Shown here in pieces: positions 1 to 5,548 of a stretch of 16,278 nt of DNA. Source of the stretch: JBFWNZ01 sp050250795 (GTDB taxonomy: Bacteria; Pseudomonadota; Alphaproteobacteria; UBA8366); assembly GCA_050250795.1 (NCBI GenBank), contig JBFWNZ010000050.1:1-16278 (forward strand), in the 5' to 3' direction. How positions within the stretch are numbered: position 1 is the stretch's first letter; every line of letters begins with the position of its first letter. The notes below the pieces were generated by a model. That model was given only the letters and a program-made list of their open reading frames with translations. It made no database searches and was not told where the DNA came from. A program made the translations under genes and the position numbers.

Positions 1-238
1 CGAAATCGGTGTTCGCGATCTCTTCCTCGGTGAGGTCGAGGACGGTCTTGATATCCTGGATGCCGTTGTGGGCAAAGCGGATCGCACCGGCGGTGAAGCG
101 GCTGTTGCCGCCGAATTCGGCCTTGGGCGCGCGCTCGAGCACGGCGACCCGTGCGCCGGTTTCCTGGGCGGCGAAGGCGGCGCAGAAGGCTGCATTGCCG
201 GCGCCGACGACGATGACGTCGTAATCGGTCTTGGACAT
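1..238 (-). CDS. FAD-dependent dehydrogenase, tricarballylate dehydrogenase/fumarate reductase flavoprotein type (N-terminal part)
   Basis: Only the first 79 residues are in the window; the gene continues past the left edge. The protein opens with a dinucleotide-binding Rossmann motif, DVIVVGAGNAAFCAAFAA (residues 7-24), followed by VAVLERAPKAEFGGNSRFTAG (about 31-51), where the acidic residue at the strand end and the GGNS turn are typical of FAD-binding proteins of the fumarate reductase/succinate dehydrogenase flavoprotein family. The GNAA spelling and the GGNSRFTAGAIRF stretch resemble TcuA-type tricarballylate dehydrogenases and related FAD-binding dehydrogenases. The ATG at 238 has a GGGAG ribosome site seven bases upstream. 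A strong promoter with a GntR-like operator lies further upstream, so the gene is probably repressed without its substrate, likely a carboxylic acid (inference). The exact substrate cannot be read from this fragment. Confidence 0.85.
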   Translation of the reverse strand, partial: MSKTDYDVIVVGAGNAAFCAAFAAQETGARVAVLERAPKAEFGGNSRFTAGAIRFAHNGIQDIKTVLDLTEEEIANTDF

Positions 239-314
239 TCGCGAATCTCCCGAAATCTTGCGGGGGGCCGGACACGGACGGTCCGGGCCGGATGAAAGGA
301 AGCAAGCGGCATTT

Positions 315-334
315 TTGTATACGCGTGTATACAA
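315..334. promoter_or_regulatory. GntR-like operator palindrome
   Basis: A perfect inverted repeat, TTGTATAC-N4-GTATACAA, sits between and over the -35 and -10 boxes of the leftward promoter. Half-sites containing GTATAC are common for GntR-family repressors of the FadR/FCD branch, which often control organic-acid catabolism. No GntR gene is in the window, so the regulator is presumed to be encoded to the left with the rest of the flavoprotein operon. The palindrome is seen directly; the regulator family is inference. Confidence 0.6.
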
Positions 335-343
335 TCCGGTCAA
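316..343 (-). promoter_or_regulatory. Sigma70-type promoter of the flavoprotein gene
   Basis: Read leftwards, TTGACC (338-343) and TATACA (316-321) are separated by 16 bases, a near-consensus -35/-10 pair in otherwise GC-rich DNA. The flavoprotein start codon lies about 78 bases downstream. The -10 box falls inside the palindrome at 315-334, so a bound repressor would block polymerase. Confidence 0.6.
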
Positions 344-362
344 GCGCGCTTTCCGCGGCATG

Positions 363-392
363 TTGACAAGCCTGCGACGACCGCCGCACGAT
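363..392 (+). promoter_or_regulatory. Possible promoter for the receiver/HPt pair
   Basis: TTGACA (363-368) is a perfect -35 box, followed after 18 bases by a weak -10 candidate, CACGAT (387-392), about 70 bases before the receiver gene. The -35 is convincing but the -10 matches only half of the consensus. Confidence 0.3.
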
Positions 393-459
393 CCGGACTC
401 AAAGGACGAGCGCCGGCGGGCCGAGAGGGGCGGGTCTACGCGCGCGGGTGGATGCGGGG

Positions 460-966
460 ATGGCCAACAGCTACGATTTCAGCCGCCTTAAGGTGCTGGT
501 CGTGGACGACAGCGTATTCATGCGCCGTGTCGTGCAGACGATCTTGAGCGCCCTGGGGGTCAATGCCGTCGACTTCGCCGAGGATGGAAGCGCTGCTTTG
601 GAGCGGCTGAAGACCTTTCCGGCCGATGTCGTGGTCTGCGACTGGGATATGCAGCCCATGAATGGGGCGCTGTTTCTGCGCCGGCTCCGCATGGACGACA
701 AGAGCCCGAACGCCTATGTCTCGGTCATCATGCTGACGGGCTATACCGAGAGGGCCAGGGTCGAGCAGGCGCGCGAACTGGGCGTGACCGAGTTCCTGGC
801 CAAACCCGTCACGCCGAAGGGCATCTACACGCGGCTGGTGGCGATGGTGGAGAACCCACGCCCCTTCGTCCGCACCCGCAGTTATTTCGGACCCTGCCGG
901 CGCCGGCTTGAGAAGCCGGATTTCGAGGGAGACGACCGGCGTAACGAGGAAACCGCGCATGTCTGA
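460..966 (+). CDS. CheY-like response regulator (receiver domain only)
   Basis: This 168-aa protein is a phosphoryl-accepting signalling switch. It is a single receiver domain: acidic pair D16-D17 in LVVDDSVFMRR, phosphoacceptor D61 in VVCDWDMQPMNG, switch threonine T93 in MLTGYTERAR, and K115 in EFLAKPVTP. A basic tail follows (about 135-168, with PFVRTRSYFGP), a type seen in alphaproteobacterial stand-alone receivers. There is no DNA-binding or enzymatic output domain, so it probably acts by protein contact. The ATG at 460 is preferred because the mature domain begins soon after it; an in-frame GTG at 448 would add four residues. The last 8 bases overlap the HPt gene, which implies translational coupling and a shared phosphorelay. 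No histidine kinase is nearby. Confidence 0.88.
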   Translation: MANSYDFSRLKVLVVDDSVFMRRVVQTILSALGVNAVDFAEDGSAALERLKTFPADVVVCDWDMQPMNGALFLRRLRMDDKSPNAYVSVIMLTGYTERARVEQARELGVTEFLAKPVTPKGIYTRLVAMVENPRPFVRTRSYFGPCRRRLEKPDFEGDDRRNEETAHV

Positions 967-1456
967 CGAAGCGGCGGACGGGCGGCCGCGCGACTGGCAT
1001 GAGGTGATCCAGCCGCCGACGCGGCTTGCCGACAAGGTGAGCAAGACGCGCGGCGATCCCGATGCCGCCATGAAGCGGGCCGAGCGGGCCGTCCAGGTGG
1101 TTGCGCAGGAGTTCGGCAGCCATCTGGGCAAGGAACTGGCTGTGCTGGCCAAGCTGCAGGCGCGCTTTCGTGCCGAGCGGTCGGAGGCGGCGCTGGAGGC
1201 GATCCGCGCCGTCGTCCATGACCTGCGCGGGCAGGGAACGACCCTCGGGTTTCCGCTCGTCACGGAGATCGGCAGTTCGCTGTGCCGCTATCTGGCGGAG
1301 CGCGACATGGCGAAGCCCGTTTCGGTGGAACTCGTCGAACGCCATGTCGAGGCGCTCCGCGTCGTCTATCGCGACCGGATCGAAGGCCGCGGCGACGAAT
1401 TGAGCCGCAAGGTCGCGAACGGCCTGCGCATGGCGGTGGACAAGCTGCTGAGCTAG
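959..1456 (+). CDS. HPt-domain phosphotransfer protein
   Basis: This 165-aa helical protein is predicted to carry a phosphoryl group on histidine between a kinase and a receiver. The diagnostic stretch is VVHDLRGQGTTLGFPLVTEI: His87 followed by D-L-R-G-Q-G matches the H-x-(K/R)-G signature of HPt domains. Predicted helices lie on both sides, with SSLCRYLAERD after the active helix. The ATG at 959 overlaps the end of the receiver gene and has GAGGA nine bases upstream. Co-translation with the receiver strongly suggests the two are partners. The first 35 residues are polar and probably flexible. Its TAG stop shares the palindrome CTAG with the stop of the converging gene. Confidence 0.8.
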   Translation: MSDEAADGRPRDWHEVIQPPTRLADKVSKTRGDPDAAMKRAERAVQVVAQEFGSHLGKELAVLAKLQARFRAERSEAALEAIRAVVHDLRGQGTTLGFPLVTEIGSSLCRYLAERDMAKPVSVELVERHVEALRVVYRDRIEGRGDELSRKVANGLRMAVDKLLS

Positions 1457-2256
1457 TGCGGCACCACGGTCTTGGGGCCGAGGAAGCTGAGCCCGACCCG
1501 CAGGGCCTCCAGATTGAATACGGAATCGTGCTGGACGTTGGCGATGTTCACGTCCGGGCCGAACTCGGTGATCAGGAACTTCTGCAACTCGATCACGTCG
1601 TTGAGCGTGGTGCCCTTGATCCACGGACCCGGCAGTTCGATGATCACGCGCGAGAAATCGAGGCCGTTCTTCAGCGCATTCATCAGATCGCGCTGGACCT
1701 CGCCATCGATCATCAACTCCGCCGCTTCCACCAGCACCACATCCGCACCGGAATCGAAACAGATATTGGCCTGGCGCACGAGGTCGGCCGCCGTCTGCTT
1801 CACATCCTTCGATCCGACCTCGCCATGCACCTCGACCCCTGTGTCGGCGACCATGGCGATCATCCGCCGGCGCTCATCGTCGGTCAGCGGCACGCAATTG
1901 TCGGAGACCTCGATCGCCTCGATCCCCAGCCTTTTGACCTCTCGGCAATAGGGGATGATGCCTTGCCAGCTCTGGGTCGCGAACACGTATTCGAGGAATT
2001 GGCCGCCCAGGAACGGGCGGATCCGGTGGCGGTGGAACAGCTCGATCTTCCGGACCAACTGGTCCTCGGTGTAGAGACGGGCATGGCCGGCAACCAGCTT
2101 GCCCAGATCGACGAACGGGGCGACGAGATCGAGCACGTCGGCCAGCTGGCCCATCGGCATGCCCCAGTCCATCATCATGGTGAGGCCGGTCTTTCGGGGC
2201 TTTTCGGTGCTGCGGGCGGCGGGCAGGGGGACCATCTCGAAGGCATGCTTCGGCAT
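1453..2256 (-). CDS. Phosphosulfolactate synthase (ComA)-like protein
   Basis: This 267-aa TIM-barrel protein resembles the ComA family, which adds sulfite to phosphoenolpyruvate to form (2R)-phospho-3-sulfolactate in archaeal coenzyme M synthesis. Bacteria and plants carry homologues of less clear function. Family-like stretches are KTGLTMMMDWGMP (22-34), VDLGKLVAG with K53 (49-57), RPFLGGQFLEYVF (80-92), IEAIEVSDN (112-120), VLVEAAELMIDGE (174-186) and FNLEALRVGL (247-256). The archaeal KFGWGT motif around the catalytic lysine reads KLVAGH here, and DKG reads DWG, so substrate use may differ. The start is well placed after AGGAGGAAA. It is read away from the MBL-fold gene and runs into the HPt gene tail to tail. 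Family is fairly certain; the reaction is not. Confidence 0.8.
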   Translation of the reverse strand: MPKHAFEMVPLPAARSTEKPRKTGLTMMMDWGMPMGQLADVLDLVAPFVDLGKLVAGHARLYTEDQLVRKIELFHRHRIRPFLGGQFLEYVFATQSWQGIIPYCREVKRLGIEAIEVSDNCVPLTDDERRRMIAMVADTGVEVHGEVGSKDVKQTAADLVRQANICFDSGADVVLVEAAELMIDGEVQRDLMNALKNGLDFSRVIIELPGPWIKGTTLNDVIELQKFLITEFGPDVNIANVQHDSVFNLEALRVGLSFLGPKTVVPH

Positions 2257-2389
2257 CGGCGTTTCCTCCTCTGGCGCGTCTTGGCGGCGCGCATCCTATT
2301 TGTCCGGACTATACCCGCTTCCCGATTCGCGGGCGACGCCCTTATCCTGTCGGCAACCGGCGCCAGACCGGGTAACGAGGGAGGAAGGA

Positions 2390-3274
2390 ATGCGCATCCG
2401 CCTGCTGGGAACGGGAACGCCGACGCCGTCGCTGACCCGCGCGAGTTCCGGCTACATGGTTGAGATCGGAAAGGACGTGATCCTGTTCGATCACGGGCCG
2501 GGCAGCCACAACCGTCTGCTGGAAGCGGGCAAGCGGGCGGTGGACGTCACGCATGTGTTCTTCTCGCACCTGCATTACGACCACTGCCTGGACTATATCC
2601 GTCTGCTGATGACGCGATGGGACCAGAGCGACGGCACGCTGCCTGACCTTAAGGTCTATGGCCCCGCGCCGCTGTCGCGGATGACGCAGCAGATTGTGGG
2701 CGAGGACGGCGTCTTCGGACCCGACCTGACGGCGCGGACGAAATGGCAGCCCAGCACCGATACCTTCAAATGGCGCGGCGGCGTGCTGCCGCGGCCCTGG
2801 CCGAAGCCGCAGGTGACGGAGCTGCGCAGCGGCAGCGTGGTGAAGGGCGATGGCTGGAGCGTCACCTGCCGCAGCGTCCAGCACGCGCAGCCCTATCTGA
2901 CCTGCTATGGCTTCCGGCTCGACAGCGGCGAAGGCTCATTCGCCTATTCGGGGGATACGGGCCCCTGCGCCGGGATCGACAAACTGGCCGAAGGGGCCGA
3001 CGTGCTGGTGCATATGTGCCAGTACATCTCGGGCACCGCGCCGTCGAAGGCGTATGAGAAGGGCAACACCGGCCATATCGAACTGGCGCAGCTTGGGGCG
3101 AGGGCTGGCGTGAAGAACCTCGTCGTCAGCCATATCCTGGCGCAGATGGACGTGCCGGGCGTTCGCGAGCGGCTGATCCGCGAGATGTCGGAAATTTATA
3201 AGGGCAATCTGTTCTGGGGCGAGGATCTGATGGAAATCCCCGTCGGCGATCCCCGGCCGGCGGAGATGAAGTAA
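2390..3274 (+). CDS. MBL-fold metallo-hydrolase, ribonuclease Z-like
   Basis: This 294-aa soluble enzyme belongs to the metallo-beta-lactamase fold family. The zinc motif HLHYDH is at residues 60-65. Other likely ligands are H165 (VQHAQPYL), D189 in AYSGDT (185-190) and H248 in VVSHIL; H229 lies in NTGHIEL. The N-terminus MRIRLLGTGTPTPS and the FDHGPGS turn (33-39) are typical of the RNase Z-like branch, which also contains arylsulfatases and uncharacterised hydrolases. The protein lacks features that would fix tRNA processing, so the substrate is unknown. The ATG at 2390 follows a long purine ribosome site, GAGGGAGGAAGG. It is transcribed divergently from the ComA-like gene with 133 bases between them, so the two may share control. 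Confidence 0.87.
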   Translation: MRIRLLGTGTPTPSLTRASSGYMVEIGKDVILFDHGPGSHNRLLEAGKRAVDVTHVFFSHLHYDHCLDYIRLLMTRWDQSDGTLPDLKVYGPAPLSRMTQQIVGEDGVFGPDLTARTKWQPSTDTFKWRGGVLPRPWPKPQVTELRSGSVVKGDGWSVTCRSVQHAQPYLTCYGFRLDSGEGSFAYSGDTGPCAGIDKLAEGADVLVHMCQYISGTAPSKAYEKGNTGHIELAQLGARAGVKNLVVSHILAQMDVPGVRERLIREMSEIYKGNLFWGEDLMEIPVGDPRPAEMK

Positions 3275-3294
3275 AGGGGCGCGCGAAACAGGGC

Positions 3295-3325
3295 GCGGCG
3301 AGGCGGAGAAAAGCCGCCTCGCCGC
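3295..3325. terminator. Perfect 12-bp stem hairpin between convergent genes
   Basis: GCGGCGAGGCGG (3295-3306) pairs exactly with CCGCCTCGCCGC (3314-3325) around a 7-base loop. It lies between the stop of the MBL-fold gene (3274) and the stop of the opposing exported protein (3339), where a bidirectional terminator is expected. There is no clear T-run on either side, so it may work as a weak terminator or as an RNA-stabilising 3' hairpin. Confidence 0.6.
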
Positions 3326-3338
3326 AGCACCGACGAGC

Positions 3339-3689
3339 CTAGTGGCTCTTCTTGTCCATCTTCTTGTCCATCTTTTCGGACTTGTCCTTCATATCCTTGG
3401 ACGCCTTTTCGGACTTGTCCTTCATATCCTTGGATGCTTTCTCCGGCTTGCCCTTATCGTGCATGCCCTTGTCGTCCTTCATGGCGTCCTTCTTGGACAT
3501 GGCCTCGTCCTTCTGGGTCGCGGCATTCTCGCGACCGGCCATGCCGTGATCGCCGGCGGCCGTTCCGGCGCGATCCATGCCCTTTTCCATGGCACCGGCG
3601 TTGGACTTGTCCTGCGCGAGGGCGGGGGCGGCGGCGAGGCCGAGGCCGAGGGTCGCGGCAAGGACGGTCTGGGTCAGCGTGAATCGCAT
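3339..3689 (-). CDS. Exported Lys/Met-rich MXKDX-repeat protein
   Basis: This 116-aa protein has a clear Sec signal peptide: MRFTLTQ, then a hydrophobic core, ending in APALAQ (about residue 26, cleavage after ALA). The mature part is very hydrophilic and rich in Lys, Asp and Met, with units such as AMKDD, DMKDK and KMDKKMDKK. This matches the small proteins annotated as pentapeptide MXKDX repeat proteins. It is predicted to be periplasmic and unstructured, and the function is unknown. Its 3' half contains two tandem copies of a 33-bp unit. The start has GAGGAG eight bases upstream. It lies downstream of the sugar-acid operon on the same strand, but a 27-bp palindrome separates them, so it is probably its own unit. 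Confidence 0.75.
   Translation of the reverse strand: MRFTLTQTVLAATLGLGLAAAPALAQDKSNAGAMEKGMDRAGTAAGDHGMAGRENAATQKDEAMSKKDAMKDDKGMHDKGKPEKASKDMKDKSEKASKDMKDKSEKMDKKMDKKSH
3372..3437. repeat. Two tandem 33-bp units in the MXKDX gene
   Basis: Positions 3372-3404 and 3405-3437 are identical except for one base near the end of the unit. On the coding strand each encodes the 11-residue block KASKDMKDKSE. Near identity at DNA level points to recent duplication or slippage, so copy number may vary between strains. Confidence 0.85.
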
Positions 3690-3713
3690 CGAAGCGTCTC
3701 CTCGTTCGAAAAC

Positions 3714-3740
3714 GCCGGTACGTCATGATGACGAACCGGC
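3714..3740. promoter_or_regulatory. 27-bp near-perfect palindrome upstream of the MXKDX gene
   Basis: GCCGGTACGTCAT (3714-3726) and ATGACGAACCGGC (3728-3740) are inverted copies with one mismatch around a single central G. The element starts 24 bases upstream of the MXKDX start and 43 bases past the end of the hydroxyacid dehydrogenase gene. It could be a repressor or activator site. Read leftwards it is followed by GTTTTC, so it could also end the sugar-acid operon transcript. Confidence 0.5.
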
Positions 3741-3783
3741 AGGCGGGACATTGGCGTCCGCTTGGGGCGAAATTATGGCCGTA

Positions 3784-4725
3784 TCATGGTAACGGCGTGA
3801 TCACCTTTCCGTTGGCGAACCAGTTGCGAAGGTTGTCGATGGTGAGCTGCCCCATCGCCTTGCGGGTTTCGTAGGTGGCACTGCCCGCATGCGGGCAGAG
3901 CACGGCGTTCTCCAGGGTGAGGAAGGCCGGATCGATGTTCGGCTCGTTCACGAAAACGTCAAGCGCCGCGCCGGCGATCCGGTTCTCGCGCAGCGCCGCG
4001 ATCAGCGCCGCCTCGTCGACCACGCTGCCGCGCGAGATGTTGACCAGCCAGCCCTCCGGGCCCAGCGCGTCCAGCACCGCAGTGCCGATCATCTTCTCCG
4101 TCTCCGCCCCGCCGGGGCAGGACAGCATCAGCACGTCGGACTCCGCTGCCAGCGCCGCCGGGGTGGGGTAGTAGGCGTAGGGCTGGTCCGCCTTCTTGCG
4201 CGGGCCGGTATAGGCGACCTTCATGCCGAAGGCGGCGGCGCGCTGGGCAATGCCCTGGCCGATCCGCCCGAACCCGACGATGCCGAGCCGCGTGCCGCCG
4301 ATCTTGCGGCCGAAGCGCATCGAGCCCTCGGCGGGCCAGCGGCCGGACCGTACGAAGCGGTCGCCCTCCGCCACCCGGCGCAGCGCGTCGAACATCAGGC
4401 AGACGGCCATGTCGGCGACGCAGTCGGTCAGCACGTCCGGCGTGTTGGCGACGGCGATGCCGCGGGCCTTCGCCGCCGCCACATCGATGGAATCGACGCC
4501 GACCCCGAACGAGGAGATGACCTCCAGCTTCGGGAAGCGGTCGAGCATTGCCGCGTCCGGCCCGCGCTGGGCGCTGGCCAGCATGCCGCGCACCCGCGGC
4601 GCGATCTCTGCCGTCAGCGCCGCCGGGTCGGGATGGCCGATCAGGTTGTGGATGGTGAAGTCGGCGGCCAGCGCCTCGGGAACCCAGGGCGGCAGGCCCG
4701 AGACCTGCACGATCTCGATCGGCAT
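3784..4725 (-). CDS. D-isomer-specific 2-hydroxyacid dehydrogenase (glyoxylate/hydroxypyruvate reductase-like)
   Basis: This 313-aa cytosolic NAD(P)H-dependent oxidoreductase interconverts 2-oxoacids and D-2-hydroxyacids. The cofactor motif GIVGFGRIGQGIA is at 148-160. The catalytic trio is R232 (NISRGSVVDE), E261 (DVFVNEP) and H279 (CPHAGSAT). The N-terminal substrate-domain stretch VISSFGVGVDSID (69-81) is typical of the glyoxylate/hydroxypyruvate reductase branch. The second ATG, at 4725, is preferred because GGGAG sits 8 bases upstream; the ATG at 4731 is too close to that site. It follows the aldolase by only 13 bases and is the last gene of the operon. It may reduce an oxoacid produced from the sugar acid (inference). 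Confidence 0.88.
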   Translation of the reverse strand: MPIEIVQVSGLPPWVPEALAADFTIHNLIGHPDPAALTAEIAPRVRGMLASAQRGPDAAMLDRFPKLEVISSFGVGVDSIDVAAAKARGIAVANTPDVLTDCVADMAVCLMFDALRRVAEGDRFVRSGRWPAEGSMRFGRKIGGTRLGIVGFGRIGQGIAQRAAAFGMKVAYTGPRKKADQPYAYYPTPAALAAESDVLMLSCPGGAETEKMIGTAVLDALGPEGWLVNISRGSVVDEAALIAALRENRIAGAALDVFVNEPNIDPAFLTLENAVLCPHAGSATYETRKAMGQLTIDNLRNWFANGKVITPLP

Positions 4726-4738
4726 CGGCATCGCTCCC

Positions 4739-5518
4739 TTATTTGCCGCCCAGCTTGGCGCGGAAATGGTCGTGCCGCTGCGAGGCGACGCCGGCCATCA
4801 TGCCGAGATCGCTGCCCACCGCGATGAAGTCGTAGCCCCAGTCGATGTAGCGTTCGGCATCCGGGACCGAGGCGGTAAGGATGCCGGCCGGCTTGCCGTG
4901 CTTGTGGCAGAGGTCGAGGCCGCGGCGGATTTCCTTCTGCACCTCGGGATGGTTCGGATTGCCGATATGGCCCATCGAGGCCGACAGGTCGCTCGGCCCG
5001 ATGAAGATGCCGTCCACGCCGTCGATGGCGGCCATGCCGGGGATGTTCTCCACCGCAGTGATCGTCTCGGCCTGCACCACCACGCACATCTCCTCGGCCG
5101 CGCGCTGGTAATAATCGACCACCTTGCCGAAGCCGTTCATGCGCGCCAGCGACATCACGCCCCGGATGCCGTCCGGCGGATAGCGGGTGGCGGCCACGGC
5201 GGCGCGCGCCTCCTCGGCGGTCTGCACCATTGGGATCAGCAGCGTCTGGGCGCCGATGTCGAGGATGCGCTTCATCAGCACGGGATCGTTCCAGGCGACC
5301 CGCACCATGGGCTCGCTGCCCAGCGGCTGGATCACCTGAAGCTGCAGCAGCACATCCGGCACCTCGTTCGGCCCATGCTCGGTATCGACGACGATCCAGT
5401 CGTAGCCGGCCACGGCCAGCATCTCGGCGACGGTGTTGCTGCGCAGCCCGCTCCAGATGCCGAGCTGCTTGCGGCCCTCCTTCAGCCCTTGCTTGAACGG
5501 GTTCTTGCGGATCTGCAT
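4739..5518 (-). CDS. HpcH/HpaI-family class II aldolase (2-keto-3-deoxy acid aldolase)
   Basis: This 259-aa metal-dependent pyruvate aldolase cleaves 2-keto-3-deoxy (often 4-hydroxy) acids to pyruvate and an aldehyde. Recognised features are VDTEHG with the likely base H48, R73 in MVRVAWND for the pyruvate carboxylate, GIRGVM (117-122), and metal ligands E151 (QAETITAVEN) and D177 (IFIGPSDLS). Length and motif spacing match HpaI and the 2-keto-3-deoxyrhamnonate aldolase YfaU. The preference between long and short sugar-derived substrates cannot be read from the sequence. It is the middle gene of the operon, 30 bases after the dehydratase that would make its substrate. Confidence 0.9.
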   Translation of the reverse strand: MQIRKNPFKQGLKEGRKQLGIWSGLRSNTVAEMLAVAGYDWIVVDTEHGPNEVPDVLLQLQVIQPLGSEPMVRVAWNDPVLMKRILDIGAQTLLIPMVQTAEEARAAVAATRYPPDGIRGVMSLARMNGFGKVVDYYQRAAEEMCVVVQAETITAVENIPGMAAIDGVDGIFIGPSDLSASMGHIGNPNHPEVQKEIRRGLDLCHKHGKPAGILTASVPDAERYIDWGYDFIAVGSDLGMMAGVASQRHDHFRAKLGGK

Positions 5519-5548
5519 GGAGCGCCTCTCTGCTGTCTGGGGTTCGGC

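Noticed and set aside
1282..2463. A 393-codon rightward frame opposite the ComA-like gene
   Set aside because: It overlaps three well-supported genes in the wrong frames and has shadow-like composition.
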